A stretch of DNA of 64,000 nt. Origin: Takifugu bimaculatus. Taxonomy: Eukaryota; Chordata; Actinopteri; Tetraodontiformes; Tetraodontidae. The position numbers and the translations under genes are program-made. This document shows positions 47,901 to 62,900 of the stretch, piece by piece. Below the pieces are notes generated by a model. The model saw only the letters and a list, made by a program, of their open reading frames with translations, did not search any database and had not been told where the DNA came from. Numbering within the stretch: the stretch's first letter is position 1; every line of letters starts with the position of its first letter. The DNA is taken from positions 7,489,635-7,553,634 of the forward strand of contig CP034979.1 in NCBI GenBank assembly GCA_004026145.2, read 5' to 3'.

Positions 47901-50900
47901 GACTGATGGTCAAGAGGGCGGAAGACTGCAACCAATGCATCGATAGCTCACAGTGAATTGGAATTTATAGAAAATGAGTCCACAACGCACACATCAGTCA
48001 ACATGTATGGACCGTCTCATCCAGTTCCAGCATCTCAAGGGATTTTGTTGAGAATTATATCACACAGAGAAATGTTCTTAAATGAAAACAACTGAGAAGA
48101 AGTACAATAAACTTGAAAGGATGTCATTTTTAAAAGATTCCTTTGGTCTAACATCCTTGGAGCTGTGGACTGAACTGCTTGTTACAGAGTTATTCAGTAT
48201 CGGTACTGTGATTACAAGTAAATAATACAAAAATGCAGACATGCGCCATTCCATGACGACAACTTTGAGACTCGAACAGAGTAAATATGTGTGTAAGAAC
48301 ATTCTTATCAATCACAGTCACACCCTAATCAACCTAATTTGCTTTATATTGGAATACCTGGGGGAAACTAACCAACTCAGGCATTAGAGGGGATGCATAA
48401 CGACGCAGAAAGGTCACTTTCAATAGCCACTAAGATAATGAACAGATACACTCCTGTTTAATCTAAAATTTGTGGGCAAAACCCCGGTATTCTACTGGTA
48501 CTGCAGTGTCTGTGCAACCCCACTGCTCTGTGTGACTGGAATCTCACTGTACATTCATTCCACAGGCTATTACAGTACCGCCAGATCCCACGGGAATAGT
48601 CTGAGCTGCATATGGCAGCATCCATTAATCATGAGAGTATGGGGAGGGCTTGTGACCTGCTACCTTGGAAAGTTTATTGAGGGAGTCTTCCACTTCCTTT
48701 AGCATTCTGCTGGCCCTCTCTTTCTGCGAGACCAACACATTGCTGTGTAGGTTGAGCAGCGCAGAAAGCTGAGACGTGCTGGAATCTGCACAGGCACGAC
48801 ATAGCACATCGGCCACGGTGGCAGCAGCGCAACAGCTCTGGGTAGACAAAGACAGAAAAGATTTCACATCCATGAAGGGATTATGGGTAAAGGCAGGAAC
48901 TGCAGTTAGTAATGTGCTGTGGACATGATGATCAGGTAGACAGGAAGTGGACTGGGTTGTGCAGCTGGTGAGATTTTAGATCATTTCACCTGTTTATGTT
49001 GCAACCTTGTGCTGAAATAAAAACCAGTACAGCAAAAGCCCGTGTATGTCAGAATATATCCCTTTCACGGCCACATATGGAGCTCTGCTTGATACGATAT
49101 TAAATATGTAGAAGCTTTTACATGAGAATGAAAGTCAAACCCCACGGTCAACATTATACGGTGGATTTAACCAAGGTTGTATAAGACTGTCGCGCACACT
49201 GCAGAAGTATTCTCTTCACTGGAATATTCAATTTTGATATGTGCCTCAAAAGAATGATTAATAGCTGATATTACTTCCACTGCAACTGTAACTCTGCTCT
49301 TAGCAGAAAAATGGGAAAACATCTTGACCACAGAAAACTAGCAAAATACAGCCGGTTTTATCATTGTACCTGGAACAGGGCAAGATGCTGCCCAGCCAGC
49401 ACAGGGTCCCCCTGGCCATGACAGCCCGCCATGGTGAGAGCGGCATCTGCCAGGATGGCGGTCGGCAGCTTGTGTTGGAGACACAGTGTGATGGCCTCAG
49501 CCAGAGCCTGATGGGCACTTGACAGCAGGGCTCTACTCGTCTGCTGCTAAAAAGACAGTAAGGTCAAAACACAGAACCAAATATTGGCAGATGAAAACAC
49601 CGATGCACCTTTAAAATCGGTGCCACTCCCTAGAAGGAGCCCGTAAATTCATAGAGCAAAGGCTTCTCCTAATTAGGAGGCCTAAGCAGAGTGAAATGTA
49701 AGACACAGAAGAAGCTCTTGAGGGATGAGTTTTGATGGGAATCTCAGTAAAAAGAGCTGAGATTAAAAACACGTCAGATTCAATGTGGCTACTGTCAGGA
49801 GATGTGTACCTGCAGCTCTACGTGTTTGCCAGAGGTCACGCTCGGCTCCCCTCTGGCTGAGACTTTAGCCGTATCCTCTTTTGAGTGCCTTCTCTCCATG
49901 GAAGAAACTTCAGGGTCAGAGCAGGGCTGTGGAAGATCATAGAATAATGATGCCGTGAACCATGAAAGGATGAGCTTTTCTCTCTTTAATGATGTGAGAA
50001 GACATCTGTCCCTCTAATCCTTGTAAGCTTTCCCCGTGCATACACTTTTTCCTGGTATTTGTCCATTCGAGTGTTTTCACCTCAGCATGAGGACCCACCA
50101 AAGGTCCAAGGATAAAAATCCCAAAGATTAACACATACTTGCATTAAACCATGTTCATTCATTATTTTTGTGGTGAGGGGAAGCTTAGCTGGATGTAATG
50201 CACCCACACACATCCTTGTATTTCTATCTCTGTGAGGACTCTCACAGACATAATGCATTCCCCAGCGTCTCACTCCAACCAGAACCCTCCAAACTAACCC
50301 CTTGAACCTGAGCACTGACCTAAACCCTCAAACAGTCCTTTGAAATTGTGAGGACGAGCCAAAATGTCCTTGCTTTGGTAGAAGAATCCGTATTTTTGTA
50401 GTCAGTATGTAGCAAGTACAAGAACACACACAGTTTATTCATCTGGTTTAGTCTGAATGTTGTAGACGGAATGTATTTTCACACGGTTTCAGAAACTGAC
50501 CCTATCACAGTGTAGGAAATATTATGTTAAGTAAGCACTTACAGTAGTTTGATACGTGGAGGAAATACTTCCATTGTCTACCTGTTTGTCCCAGAGTGCA
50601 TAAAGACAAAGGGGATCCTCCTGCACGGCCAGCATTCTGAAGTATTTTCCCCTGAGGAGAAGGCGGTGAGCGTTGGTTTCATTGTCCTGGGATTGTGAAT
50701 AGATGGCAGTCAGCTGGCCCAGCGCCACCTGCTCCAAGGTCATGCCCACATTAATCCACTTCTGGACAACACACAAGGGAAAAAGGGCACAAGGTCAAAA
50801 AAGCGTGTTCAGCAGTGTATCATTCATTTAAAAATATGTGCGCAATGATAAATATTCCACATTGGTTTCCTTATTTTAGGCAATAAAAGTTCAAATATGG

Positions 50901-53900
50901 AGCATTCACTTAGCAGAAAACTGATACAAATGGGTAATTTTAGTTGAAAGACAGTAAAACTCTGTTCCTTTGCTGTTCAAACAGAGTGAGGTAAAGAGAA
51001 AGAGATGAAACAGATATGCAGCTACTGTCCTGACCCTTACATGGCTGCGCTTCACTGGTCCTCAGAACCATGTAAATGTACATGGAGGACACCTTAACAT
51101 GAGCACACCATCAATATTTAACAGCGTAATTTAGAGTTGAGCAACACAGCCTGCAGCTGTTTAGAACATGTTCTCAGGACCTGAAACCAAAAGCTTCCGT
51201 GGGATGGAAACTGCATTTGCTGTTCAAAAATAAGGAGCATATAACCAACATTCCTGCTGATCAACGCAAATTGAAACATACTGTACATTCGGCCTGCTTG
51301 TTGGAAATTTAGAGTGTTTTCAAGACCTAAAAATGTTGGTGTTTACCTCACGCTCAAGCACAGAACTTTATGACCACCACTCTGTACAATATGACCTGAA
51401 AAACCTCCTAAACGTCACCCGTCTGCCAGTGAAAAGTGCTGAAATGACCCCCTCGAGTGTCCACAGAGCCGTGATTCTGTGCGACTGATAGTGACCCGGG
51501 TGTGCTCGGTCTAACCTCTTTGGTAGAGTCGGGCTCAGGTGTGGAGCGCAGAAACTCCTCCAGGGCGATTTCAGCGGCAGACATCCTCTCCCGGGCTACA
51601 GCCTGACGGGTTTTCTCAGCGCAGTGCTCCCCCAACATGGCCAGACTAAAGTCAGCCAGCGCCAGACGCAGATGCTGCAGCTGCTTCACGGATTCCAGCG
51701 ACAGGCCCTGACGTTGACGAGGACCAAAACACCAGCACAAATGTTGAGATGGGCAACACGCACACAAACTGGAATACACGGCATTTCTGGAACACTGAGC
51801 AGAGATCAAACAAAAGGGGCGGGACTACAGATGGACAACGGAGCTGCACGTGGGTGCAGTCGTTAGATGTCACCGTCCGCCGGCAAAACTCTGCCTGTGC
51901 TGTGACAACCGCCACACAAGATCCAATCAAAAACTCAAGCCCAAGAATTCGAGTGTTGTTTCATCGAGGCCTTTTGTGATTCCATCACCGTGGAAACCAA
52001 AGCTTCCGCCGGGGATACACCTCTGAAATCCCTCAGATCACGTCGTCTGTGGCCGAAGCTTTAGAGTCGAAGGACACACGACTGCAGCACCCGTCTGATG
52101 GCGACTAACAAAACCTAAAAGAGGCTTTATTTCATCCATCCATCCATCCATCCCTCCATCTTTATTTAGTGTACCCACAGCAGACTCCGAGGGCAGCAGT
52201 GCCTGGGCGTTCAGCACCACGTGTTCCTGCTGGGAAACAGCCAGCTGGAGTTGGGAGAGACCCTCAAGCAGGAAGTGTTGTTTGCCCTCCACATCAGTGG
52301 TGTTGTCAGCCAAACCTCTGTAGACCAACAGCAGTAGCATAAAATAAGTGTAATAAAAGAACACCAACCAACTGATCGTGTACCAAATATTTGGGATATT
52401 AAAAGTGACATTTAAAAGAATTAAATCGAGTCAACCCCTGACTTGGTCATTTGACCTCATGTGCATTTATTGATCATGTGTTTGTGGAAGATTATCTACA
52501 TTTGTATGACTCATAAATGAGGAAATCATGAAAAAGTGCCGAGTGACTGACCTCAGAATATATGCGCATTCTTTGTGGGCCTCAGCTGCGTGTTCCCTAT
52601 AGCTGAGCTGGGCGAAAACACCTGCACACTCTCTCAGCGTCTCATACGCAGCTGTTAGCCTCTGGACAACCTTTGTGCTGATCGTCTCGCCGGGGTCATC
52701 GATACCAAGGACACGGATGCTTTCAACAGTTCCTCTGGAATGCAAAACGCGCAGTTTTATACAAATACACCACATTTGAACTGTAGTTGAATTCACAAAT
52801 TCAAATGCATTTCACTTTATTTGCCGATTCCTCTGTTTCAGAGCTACACAGCAATAAAACAGGTCTGACCTCACAACTTTGGGATTACCTCATCTGTAAT
52901 GAAGTGATCAAGAATCTGATTTCAGGGACTCTGTTGAGCTGCTGTTTCAGGACCAGCTCCAGAGCCTCACAGCCTTGATTTGTGATCTGATCAATCTGTG
53001 TGTGTGGGAGGACGTGTTAGAACACAGTTAGAACATTATCATGATAAAGTAGTGATTTTTACCCAATTACCTGGATGTGGGCATCCATTTCTCTTTGCCC
53101 AGCTACAGCTCTGATGAGAGTGAGGGTGAGCTGGTACCAGAAGTTTTCATCCCCTCCCAGTTCCTGGGCTTTGGCCAGTAGGTTTAGAGCCTGGTCAAAA
53201 TTGTGCTCTGCACAAGCCAGTCTGGCTTGACTTAGCAAAGTTTTTGCTAGTGTTTTGTCTTCTCTGAGTTCCTGATTGTACACAGCACATATATTAAAGG
53301 GGTAATAATACATGGGCTACCGATACATTTATACTTACTAAATATATAACTTACCACAGATGCCAGGTGAGCCTCTGAGAGAAGTTCCCGAGCTGCTTGA
53401 TAAAGCCCCATGCTGACACAGACCACTGCTTTGTCCAGCCAAATATCCTTAATATTCACATTCTTCTTCTGTAGCCCAGAATTATTCATTGAGTCTTCAC
53501 TGAGATCCTAAAAAGGATTATTTTTTTAACTAACGTGTATTAACAAACTTGTCCAGTAGATGTCACCGTTGTATCTTTTATCAGCTTCATTTCCTCCTAA
53601 ATCAATTTTTGACCTAATTATACTCCTGCTGTGTCTTATGAATGTATTTTAATTCACTTTTTAACAATGTCAGTGCAAAAAGAAAACTTTAAAATACCTC
53701 TGACACGTCAACTTAGATTTGGAGAACAAATTTCATTAAACAACAGAAAATCCTGATTGAATTGTAAAGCCAGATGAATGTGTAGCACCTCGTGCAAACT
53801 GACATTTACTGATTTTTTTTGTTTTTTAGTGCAGACTGACCTTATCATAAAAGCCCCTCCTCTGCTGTTCAAGAACCACAGCTTTACGGCACCTGCGATC

Positions 53901-56900
53901 ATCAATACATCAGCACCGTCTTTTATGAAATAGAAACTCTGCATGTGTTATTTTTCACGGCTCGCTCACGCCATCAGTTCTTGTTCACAGATTCCAGCCA
54001 TATTTATGACCTTATCCTGATATGGGCAGCTCTTCTCCAAACCCATCTGACAGCAGGTCTGCACAATTCTGAAAGAGCAGCAAACATAACATGAAGATAA
54101 TAAATGGTTTGATGCAATATGACGCAAAGATGAGAAGTGAGTTTCTGTAGCACGACATCATATAGTCGAATGGTCCCACGGGAGCCTCAAAAGGCCTTCA
54201 ATATTTTCCTTTTCTTTTGTAAATCTGTGAGATTACCGAAGTCCGTAGAGGTCAGAGAGGCTCCGACAGTCCAGGAGGTCACTGGCAATGGCCTCTGCCA
54301 GGTGTAGGATGGGAAGCGTGAGGTGTCCAAGCGAGAGGGATTGCAGCTCTTCCTGAAGCAGGCTGAGGAAGAACAGGCTCCGAGTCTGCAGCCAAGCAAG
54401 CACATAAACAGAACAGGGAGACCCACACACCTTCTGAATTATTACAATAGATTTGATCTACCTATCACGCCAGAGATCAATTCTAATGCATTTAAATCAG
54501 AAAGCTGTTCCAATAATGTGCGTTGACCCCCGGTGATCAATAACTGCACTCCCACTTTATCAACAACGGACTTTCTTTCAGCCCAACTGGATGGACGTGT
54601 TGGTCATCTCATTTTTATCAGCAGTGACGACCAACACATCTTCTTGCCTGGTTTGTGATGCTGTGTGTATTGATGCAGCAGGGGTCAGTGCTGGTTCTGA
54701 AGATCTGCCTGGCCTGATCGGGACAGACGTACTGAGCCCAGTCCTCTGGGCTGGAGGGAAGTGGCTGAGCCCCTACGGCAGCATCGGATTTGTCTTTGGC
54801 AGAGGGGGGCTACAAAAAAGAGAGATTTACAGAAAACAGAAAATCCGTCTATCTTAGAATCCATTTAAAAATTATACTACCCGCCCTACCTCTCAGAGCT
54901 TGTATTCCCCCCCATTCAGCTCATCCCAAAGTTAAGCAGGAGAGCCCAACCTACTTTCACTGTTCAGGCCCTGAAATTATGGGATTTCCTGCCACAGCAC
55001 ATCAGAGGGCCTCCCCTCTATCTGGTCTTAAACCCCTTCTGAAAACCCATCGTCTCTTCTCCTTGACCTGACGCCTGACATTGATGTTTTAGACTTGAAA
55101 AGCTAATAATTCTGTTTTTTATTTTAAAATGGTTTTAAATTTTGTGTCTCTGACCCCTTTGTGTTTAATTTCTGTGCAGCACTTTGGTCAACTACAGTTG
55201 TTTTAAAAGTGCATTAACATTAACAACAAGAGCGCCCTTTTTAAAAAACTGTTAGGAGCCAACAGTAAATACATGTTTTAGTTTTTCTTCCATCCAGATC
55301 ACACAAGGTAACCAGAATATTACCGGGATGAAGTCTTACATTGTTCGCTTTTTTGCCTCTGGGTTTCTGAGAGGAGTCCTGACCTTTTTTAATCGCAGCG
55401 TGAGAATGCGTTGCCATGGAAACCTGGCGGGACAAACATTGAGCCAAGCCGTATTTCCCCACATTCAATCAAAGTAACGCTGGCATAAACAGCGCTGCTG
55501 CTCGTGATACAAGGTGGACGTGCCTGCCATATCTGAAGCACAAAGGTGGAAGCTCTGAGCAGGTTGAGCTGGTGCTCAGGCGACGTCCTCTTAGACATGA
55601 CGGCGAGCAGCACATGCGCTCGCACCAGGCCGTCAAGGCGGCGAACATCTATGGGCTCGGCCAGACTTTGTGTGAATAACAAATCCTTGAATCCCTCCAC
55701 GGAGTCACATGTCAATGAGACCAAATCCTTTGGTGTGGACTTGTCATCTAGAGTAGAAAGTAAAGAGCGTTTGATTGCAGCGATGGATAGTTTTGTTTGT
55801 GTAAATATGGGTACCATACGGTGGAATAAGTGAAACCACAGAAAGATATCTGGATTTTATGCCAAATGTTCACTTAAAGGGTGACATCGACCCTGTTTGC
55901 ATCTCCTCAATATATCATATGATGTAATTATAAGGAATAATTAATCATAAGCATCATCTGAATAAGCAAGAGATACCTGCTTCAGCAGTCTGGTCACTTT
56001 CCTTTTGTAGTAGGATGTCTATGGCCTTGTGAACCTGCAGCTGACCATCATCTTCAGGAAAACTCTGCCGGTACAACCACTCTCCAAATTCTAACAGAAT
56101 AATGACTTTCTGCCATCGGGTCTCTGCGCTCTGATTACAAATACAGACATACAAGAGTAATAGTTCAGGAGGCTTATTTAAAGGTTATTTGTTAAGTGGC
56201 TGTAAACACGGTCAGAGAGCGTTTGTAAGAAATTATGTTGTAATGACAGCCAACGTCCACATGGTGGAGGTAGAGTGTCTGAAAAAGATTTCTGTGCGCG
56301 AGGCCATAAAAAGATGCCTCAGGAAAAGAGAGATTTTCCTGATACGGTGACTTGACATGGAGCAGATCATTTTTGGGTTGAATGTGAAAATAGAGACAAT
56401 ACCATGGGAGAGGTGATGGAGTGTTTGTAGTACGCAAGTTGCTGGGTTACGTTCACAGCGCTAAGTGCTGCCTGATGCCATAATGATGTACAGTTAGTTT
56501 CTCCTCCTTTCTGCAACTTTCGCACGTCGGTTATTATGCTTTCCCCCAGTCGTGCTTTCACCAAGACTCGGTGTCTTTGCAGTAGTCTAGAAAAAAAAAA
56601 AGAAAGAAAATACACAGATAATATAGTTTGTAAATCTCTGTTTATCACTAAAGATTTGCTGAGTGCTAAACGTGCTCACAGCTGTTGCCTGCTGCAGGGT
56701 GTGTCTCTAACAGCCGAGTCCAGCAGCTCAAGAGCACCTTTCCAGTCTGCTTTATCCATTTGGTGATGGAGAAGCACGTGGTAGATGGCTGCTCTGAGAT
56801 TTAGGTTCTGTTGGTCTAATGACAGAGATGTACACACATAAATCTTTAGTTTTTTGTCTGAACTGTAATGTTATCTAACATAATTTATGCATAGTAGTCA

Positions 56901-59900
56901 TAAAATAATGTCAAAGATGTTTCGGCAAGTAAAGATGAAAGAATAGTGTTAGCAACGAGTCAGGATTCAACTGAAAACATCAGAAAATCTTCACGGTTTT
57001 TCATTAGCCAGTTTTTCTTTTAGCATCTTTCAACTGTTATTTTAATTTTGTGTGATTGTGCTTTGTATTCACAAATGTTGCTAGTAGCAAAACAGTTCTT
57101 GCTTTTATCTGTTTTGCAAATTACAATAATATATAGGATCGCGTTGTAAAATGAAGCATATTTGGTCTTAACGGGCCATTTATATGTATATATAACTGAC
57201 TTTGAAATGCAAATGCTGTCCCAATAAGAAGTGAAATCCAAGAGGAGGCTGCTTCCGTCGCCACAAGAGAGAAAAACTGTACACATGACTGATTTCCATG
57301 AAGCACTCACCCATTGCATCATCCAAAGAAGCCCCGTGTGCCACTGCTTTTAAGGACAATGAGGCTTCCCGTGTGCTCTGCTTCTGGTAGAGAGAGTACG
57401 AGAATGAACGCTCCATTCTTATATCAAGCTAGCATGTTTCTGATCGTGTCACTGATGCTGCATGTGGCTCACAGAGCAGCTGACGATGTACAGTGGGAGA
57501 CTAAGTGCTCCTGACTTCACCTTGTATCTGACCTCAAGACCTTTTCGAGTTCAGTTATTAGCACAGTATATTTTCCAAATTCCATTTGGAATAGAGAAAA
57601 ATGTGGTTATGTAAGTGTGTGTATGTATGCAGCTAAGCGGAACAGCCCTAATCGTATATTCAACTCTGCATTTGATTAGAACAGTATTTCGGCCACTTAG
57701 GGCCGTGGGTTTGTTCACTTTTACATGTTAAAAATGTTGATGTTTTGTGGATTCTGAGCTCTTTGTGGAGCACCTGCATTCTTTTATCTAACTGCCTGGC
57801 TCATCTTTTTAAGAAGGCCACATTTTTCTGACTGAACTGGATGTTTAAGTCAGGCTGTGGAGGTAATTATACATTTAGCTGTTTGGTCCTGGTTTGAATG
57901 AGAGCGAGCAGGATCTTCTCCAGGGGCTCCAGGAGCTGACGCCGCTCATCTGGGATGTGTATGAAAGGTAGACACGTGTTCCAGAAGTGTGTGGCAGCAG
58001 TGACACACAGGTGTGGGTTCTCAGCTTGTTCTGCATAACTGTGAAAGAGAAGTTTTCACAATCAACAACTACGTTCATTCATTTATAATGTTGTAAATGC
58101 TGCTGCAGTGTAATTTTTTTCCTCAGCTTAAAGTAACTGATTGAATTATCTGTCTAATAGTCGTGCATAGAAAAATGTCGGAAGAGTGTCAGCTTTAATG
58201 ACTTTTGGATACTTGAAGAAAGGTTTCAGTAGTCTGCACCTGTTTCTTCCAGGTACCTTCTGTTGGGGCTCAGGGCCTTTAGGTGGGGCCAGTGAGTCTG
58301 ACGCCTTAATTATCTCTTTTTTAAAAACCCAAAGCAAAGCGTGTAAGACAACAAAGGCTGTGTCTGAAACCACCCCCTGTACCCTACATAGTGCACTCAA
58401 TAGTGAGGACGCCATTTTGAAATAGTGTCCGAATTGTTAGTGAGCATCGCTGTACCCTATGTAGTGCGCTCAATGTATCCCACAATGCACTGCGAAAAAT
58501 AGTGTACAACCGATGCACCCGAACTCGGAAAATGTATCTCATCAGCGTCAGCATTATCGTAAAGGCTGATGATACATTTTTTAACGTAATATCTACTGTG
58601 CGGTTTGATATATGAAATTTTTGGAAATAAGAATTTTTTTTCAGTAGGGGTCCAATATGATCATTTTAAAATATTACAACATAAATGTGTAAAAAATAAA
58701 ATAAAAAAATAAAATCACTGATCCCCCCCTCACTTAAAATCGTTCTTCGGAATCGTCTGTTCCTCACCAGGCGACAGAATCTCAGTAAAAGAATATTTAC
58801 AAAGATGAAAAGTAGCTCTGGATCCATTTTTTGATGAAAAATTGCTTTATTAAATGTTTTCACTATGGCGGAATATGACTTGAGAATGTACCATCACATC
58901 TTGGCCTGAAAATATCAAAGGACACGAGTTATTTTAGGTAATAAGTAATTATTGTTGTATTCAGAATCAGAATCAGGGTACTTTATTGATCCCTTTAGGG
59001 GGTGTCCATTAGGGAAATTAGCAGCATTATTATTGACATTAATATTTCATTTTATTATATAAACTTAATTATAGGGTAAAATATTGCATTTCCATAAAAT
59101 GGCTGCTGAATGTATTTCTGATGGGTTAAAATAATTAAATGGACCTGGCCACTTTTCCCAGCGACTGGTTCGTAATTATTATGCGAAACCATGACGTTAC
59201 TTTACGTGTCCGAATACTAACTTTAAATTGAGTGAGCTACGTAGTTGACTCAATCCTTGTCCCCCATGTAGTGAGTAGTGAACAGGTTCACTCCCATCGT
59301 GAGATCGACACACCTCCAACTCATCATCATAATCATCTACACCTGCCTCCACTCCTAAAACAGGAGGGTGTGTGATCAACCCTCCGTGATCGCCCATTCA
59401 CATGTCTGTTCGTGCCGCCCAGCCTGCTCCAACAAAGAGTTTTCTAACTTCTTTGTGGGATTCTACTGCCCCATTTTCAGGAAAGTCTGGTCAAATCTAC
59501 TCGGTCCTGCGTGTGTCTGCCACTCCCAACACTAAGGAGCGAAGGGACAAATATGGGGAATATGTAACAACATATGACACCAATAGAAGAGGTTTATGAT
59601 GAGATCATGCCAAATTAAGCCATCAATAGTATCCAAAAGTCATTAAAGAAACTACATTGTGGGCTACACTCATCACCTGACACTGGACAGGAACTCCTTC
59701 ATGGCCTCTTTATAAGCTTGTACATCTCCACAGGGTGCGTGGATGGACAACAAACCCTTTAAGGACACCACAATGCTCAGCAGCTCGCTCACAGCGGTCA
59801 GGCCAAACCTGCAGTGGGAGCACAGGTCAGTCGTGCCCGACAGTAAATAAACGCAACAACAACTTACAAAACAAAGGGTGCTCTGATGAGGCTCTTTGCT

Positions 59901-62900
59901 GCTGCTTCTTGCAGCATCAGAGCATTCTCGATGCTCCGCAGCAGCAGGCTGTGCTCCTCAGCTTCATAGCAGAAGGCAGCCAGCTGGCACCACACCTGCA
60001 GCTCTACCAGGGCATCGGACCAGCTGCACTCAGACGTCATGTTCACCAGCTTCAGGTAGAGACAGGCACGAGGATGAGGAAGGACACGGAGCAGAAACGC
60101 ACAATTAAGACGCGAGTTGGAGACGGGAAAGACAGGAGAGGTATGCAGGAACTCCAAGGTTAGCAGAAGTGGGCAGATGAGGAGGGAGGGGTGATGAGGA
60201 GAAGAGAAGAAGAAGTTTTAAACATTACCAAAGACAAACTCTGGCGAGACGGTTTATACAGATACTAATTCTGTAAAAATGGGGGAAAAGCCTCCAGATG
60301 AATGATAAATAGAAAAATGGACGTAGGCGTCTCCAAGAAATATTTATGTCATTACGACTGAGTAAATGAGTCGATACTAAGACTGTCAGGATTAAAGAAT
60401 AATGGAAGGATGATGGGAATTAGATACATGGAAAAAAGAGCTCTTAATATCAGTATTATAGTGGATAAACCCAAACAAATGTCTTTGATTTGAAAGCCTA
60501 AATTATTTAAATACTCATAATAGAAAAGTGGTCAAAATGTGGACATTAGTTCCATAAATTTTGCATTTGATTTTAATTTTAGCTACATTATGTCCACTCT
60601 GTTCACTGCTTATCAATATTCTTTCAGTGACCGACGGCATCCTAAACAGTGGAGCAAGTTTATTGAGATTAGATGTGTCTTTGATAGTGTTGATGTCACA
60701 TGCAAATGGAAAAATGGCTCCTCAACCCTGATGGGATGTCTGTTTCTTCCCCTCGGTGACAGGTAGGAGTAATCAGAAAGGAATACATACACTGGAGAGG
60801 CTGGGGACCTTAAACTCCATCTGTCTTGGGGTCCTGTTGCAGCGGAGCATCTCCACGCCGACCAGCACGCGCGTCATCGCCGACACGTCTTCATTTTCAC
60901 ACTGTGTCAAGACAACAAGAGCTTTTAAGCCCAATGCTCAGCTCCCGATCTGCAAGTCCTCTAAGTTTAATTATAGAAATCATGTAATGTGCATTTACTG
61001 CTGTATGGTGATTCAGTATACATTATACATATGCCTGCAGGGTGGCTGCTCTATTGTGTGTGCTCAAAATACAGCACCGATGATCTTGCTGATGAGGTTA
61101 AAGCGTTCTCAGGAAAAGGAATAATTCATATAATAGACTTAACCTTAAACCACACATATGCTAGCGCTACATGCTTAAAGTTACGTGGCATGAACATCAC
61201 CTAGCCACGGGGGAAAGGGAATGTACGTCAGAAAATAGAAAGCAAACAAATGGTTCTGGATTAGCACCTCAGCTTGGATTTAGAAGATGTCATTTGGGGA
61301 TCTGACATGAATCAGCCCATGGATGAAGCAGTGCTCCAGCGCCCATCTTGTGTTCACTACTGGTGTGTAAAGGACTGACTGGTGTGTGAGCAAACCTTAA
61401 CTAATTCTGATTCTAATTGGGTGTCTACCTTTAATACACCCGCTGGAGACTACTGGGATTTAGTGATGCTTTCTAACCCCGAGAATGTCACTGTGCTCGT
61501 TCAAGAATTGAAAAATTCTGTGTGATATGAGTATGATTGCTTTTAGAACAACCCATTTTTCTTTTGTTTGAGGTCATTTTGCAGCGGTTTCTGCAGGCTT
61601 TAGTGTCTCCAATGAGCCTTAGTAATGCTATTCATGGGCTCTCTGTGACCCTGGCGACTGAGAAACTTCATAACCATGAAGGTTAATCCCTAACAGAAGG
61701 ACCATCTCACTCCCATCCAACTCCAGAAAGGGGGAATTGATTCCTCTGCCTGGGACTTTCCTGCCATCATTTTCATTGTGTTGCATTGGTTTAATGGTGC
61801 TTTTCCACGAGGGTACTCGTGAGCTGCTGTATAGTAGCTGCAGGTTGGGGGGGTTCCAAGCATGCTGAGTCCAGCCAGATATGAGGCCACATGACATCAT
61901 CTGTGTTTGGGGCCCAGCCACATGGAGCTGGTACCCAGGAAGGCCAGACCTCACCGCAGCCTAAAAAGAAAGGTACCTTATGGACAGCATCCATCGTTGA
62001 CCCAATCTGCTGACGCAAGAGCTGCTTGAGTTCCACCCATGTGGCCACTAACTGTTTCTGGACCGCCATGGGGACGGTGTTCCCTGCTGTGCTGGACACA
62101 CGCAGAGCCTCTTCACACAGCTGGTAAGAAGGACAAAAGAGAACACGGACTTACAACAGTAAGCGGATCATGACATCAACAGTCAGGATGGAGTAAAATC
62201 TGGAGTTACATTAAAAATGCGATGGTGGATCAAGGCAACACCTCGTGCTTTATAACACTGGCACACCAAAGACTTTCTGTAGCTGCAGGCCTTCTGTCAG
62301 CCATCAGTTTGGCGAGTTCACATAATTACAACATTAAAAAAAAGTATGGTTCATGTCACACACAGTATTAACCCTGCTATACTACAGTCTATTTATACAA
62401 TTGCAAAGAAACGATGTGACATCCTAATAGTTGCCTCAATCATGAAACTGAATAATTCACTGATAAAGTGCCTTTGATCTGGCTCCCGTGCTGAGAAAAA
62501 TGGTGAAGAACATTGTGACAAAGTGATGTTATCAGGAAATATGGTTAATTGGTACTCAGAAGTGGAACATGGGAAGAAGACGTAAGTGGATGTTTTTAAT
62601 CTGACACGAGAAAGTGCATGCGTGCACAGAATACGCATGGATGTTCCGTCTTCATGGAGCCTGGAATGTGTTGTAAAATGCTTTAAAACTTGAGCAGCGG
62701 GTCTCAGTTGATGTTTTTAAATCCAGGTTGACCATCTCAGAGGTTGATTTAACAGTTTGTGCAGTCTAGTGCACTTCCATTTAACATAATTATTAACTGA
62801 CTTGTGTGTAAATTGTATTTATTGCATAGAGGTTTTATGTGTCCTGTTGTTTCCTGGCCAGGAAACGAGATTTATAATCTCATTGGGACTTTTCCTGGCT

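Noticed and set aside
55389..55523. Extension of CFAP46 exon 11 through its GC donor
   Set aside because: The extra residues do not resemble CFAP46, while skipping to 55423 restores the conserved wording.
59735..60163. 142-codon plus-strand ORF
   Set aside because: Antisense shadow of CFAP46 exons 4 and 5.
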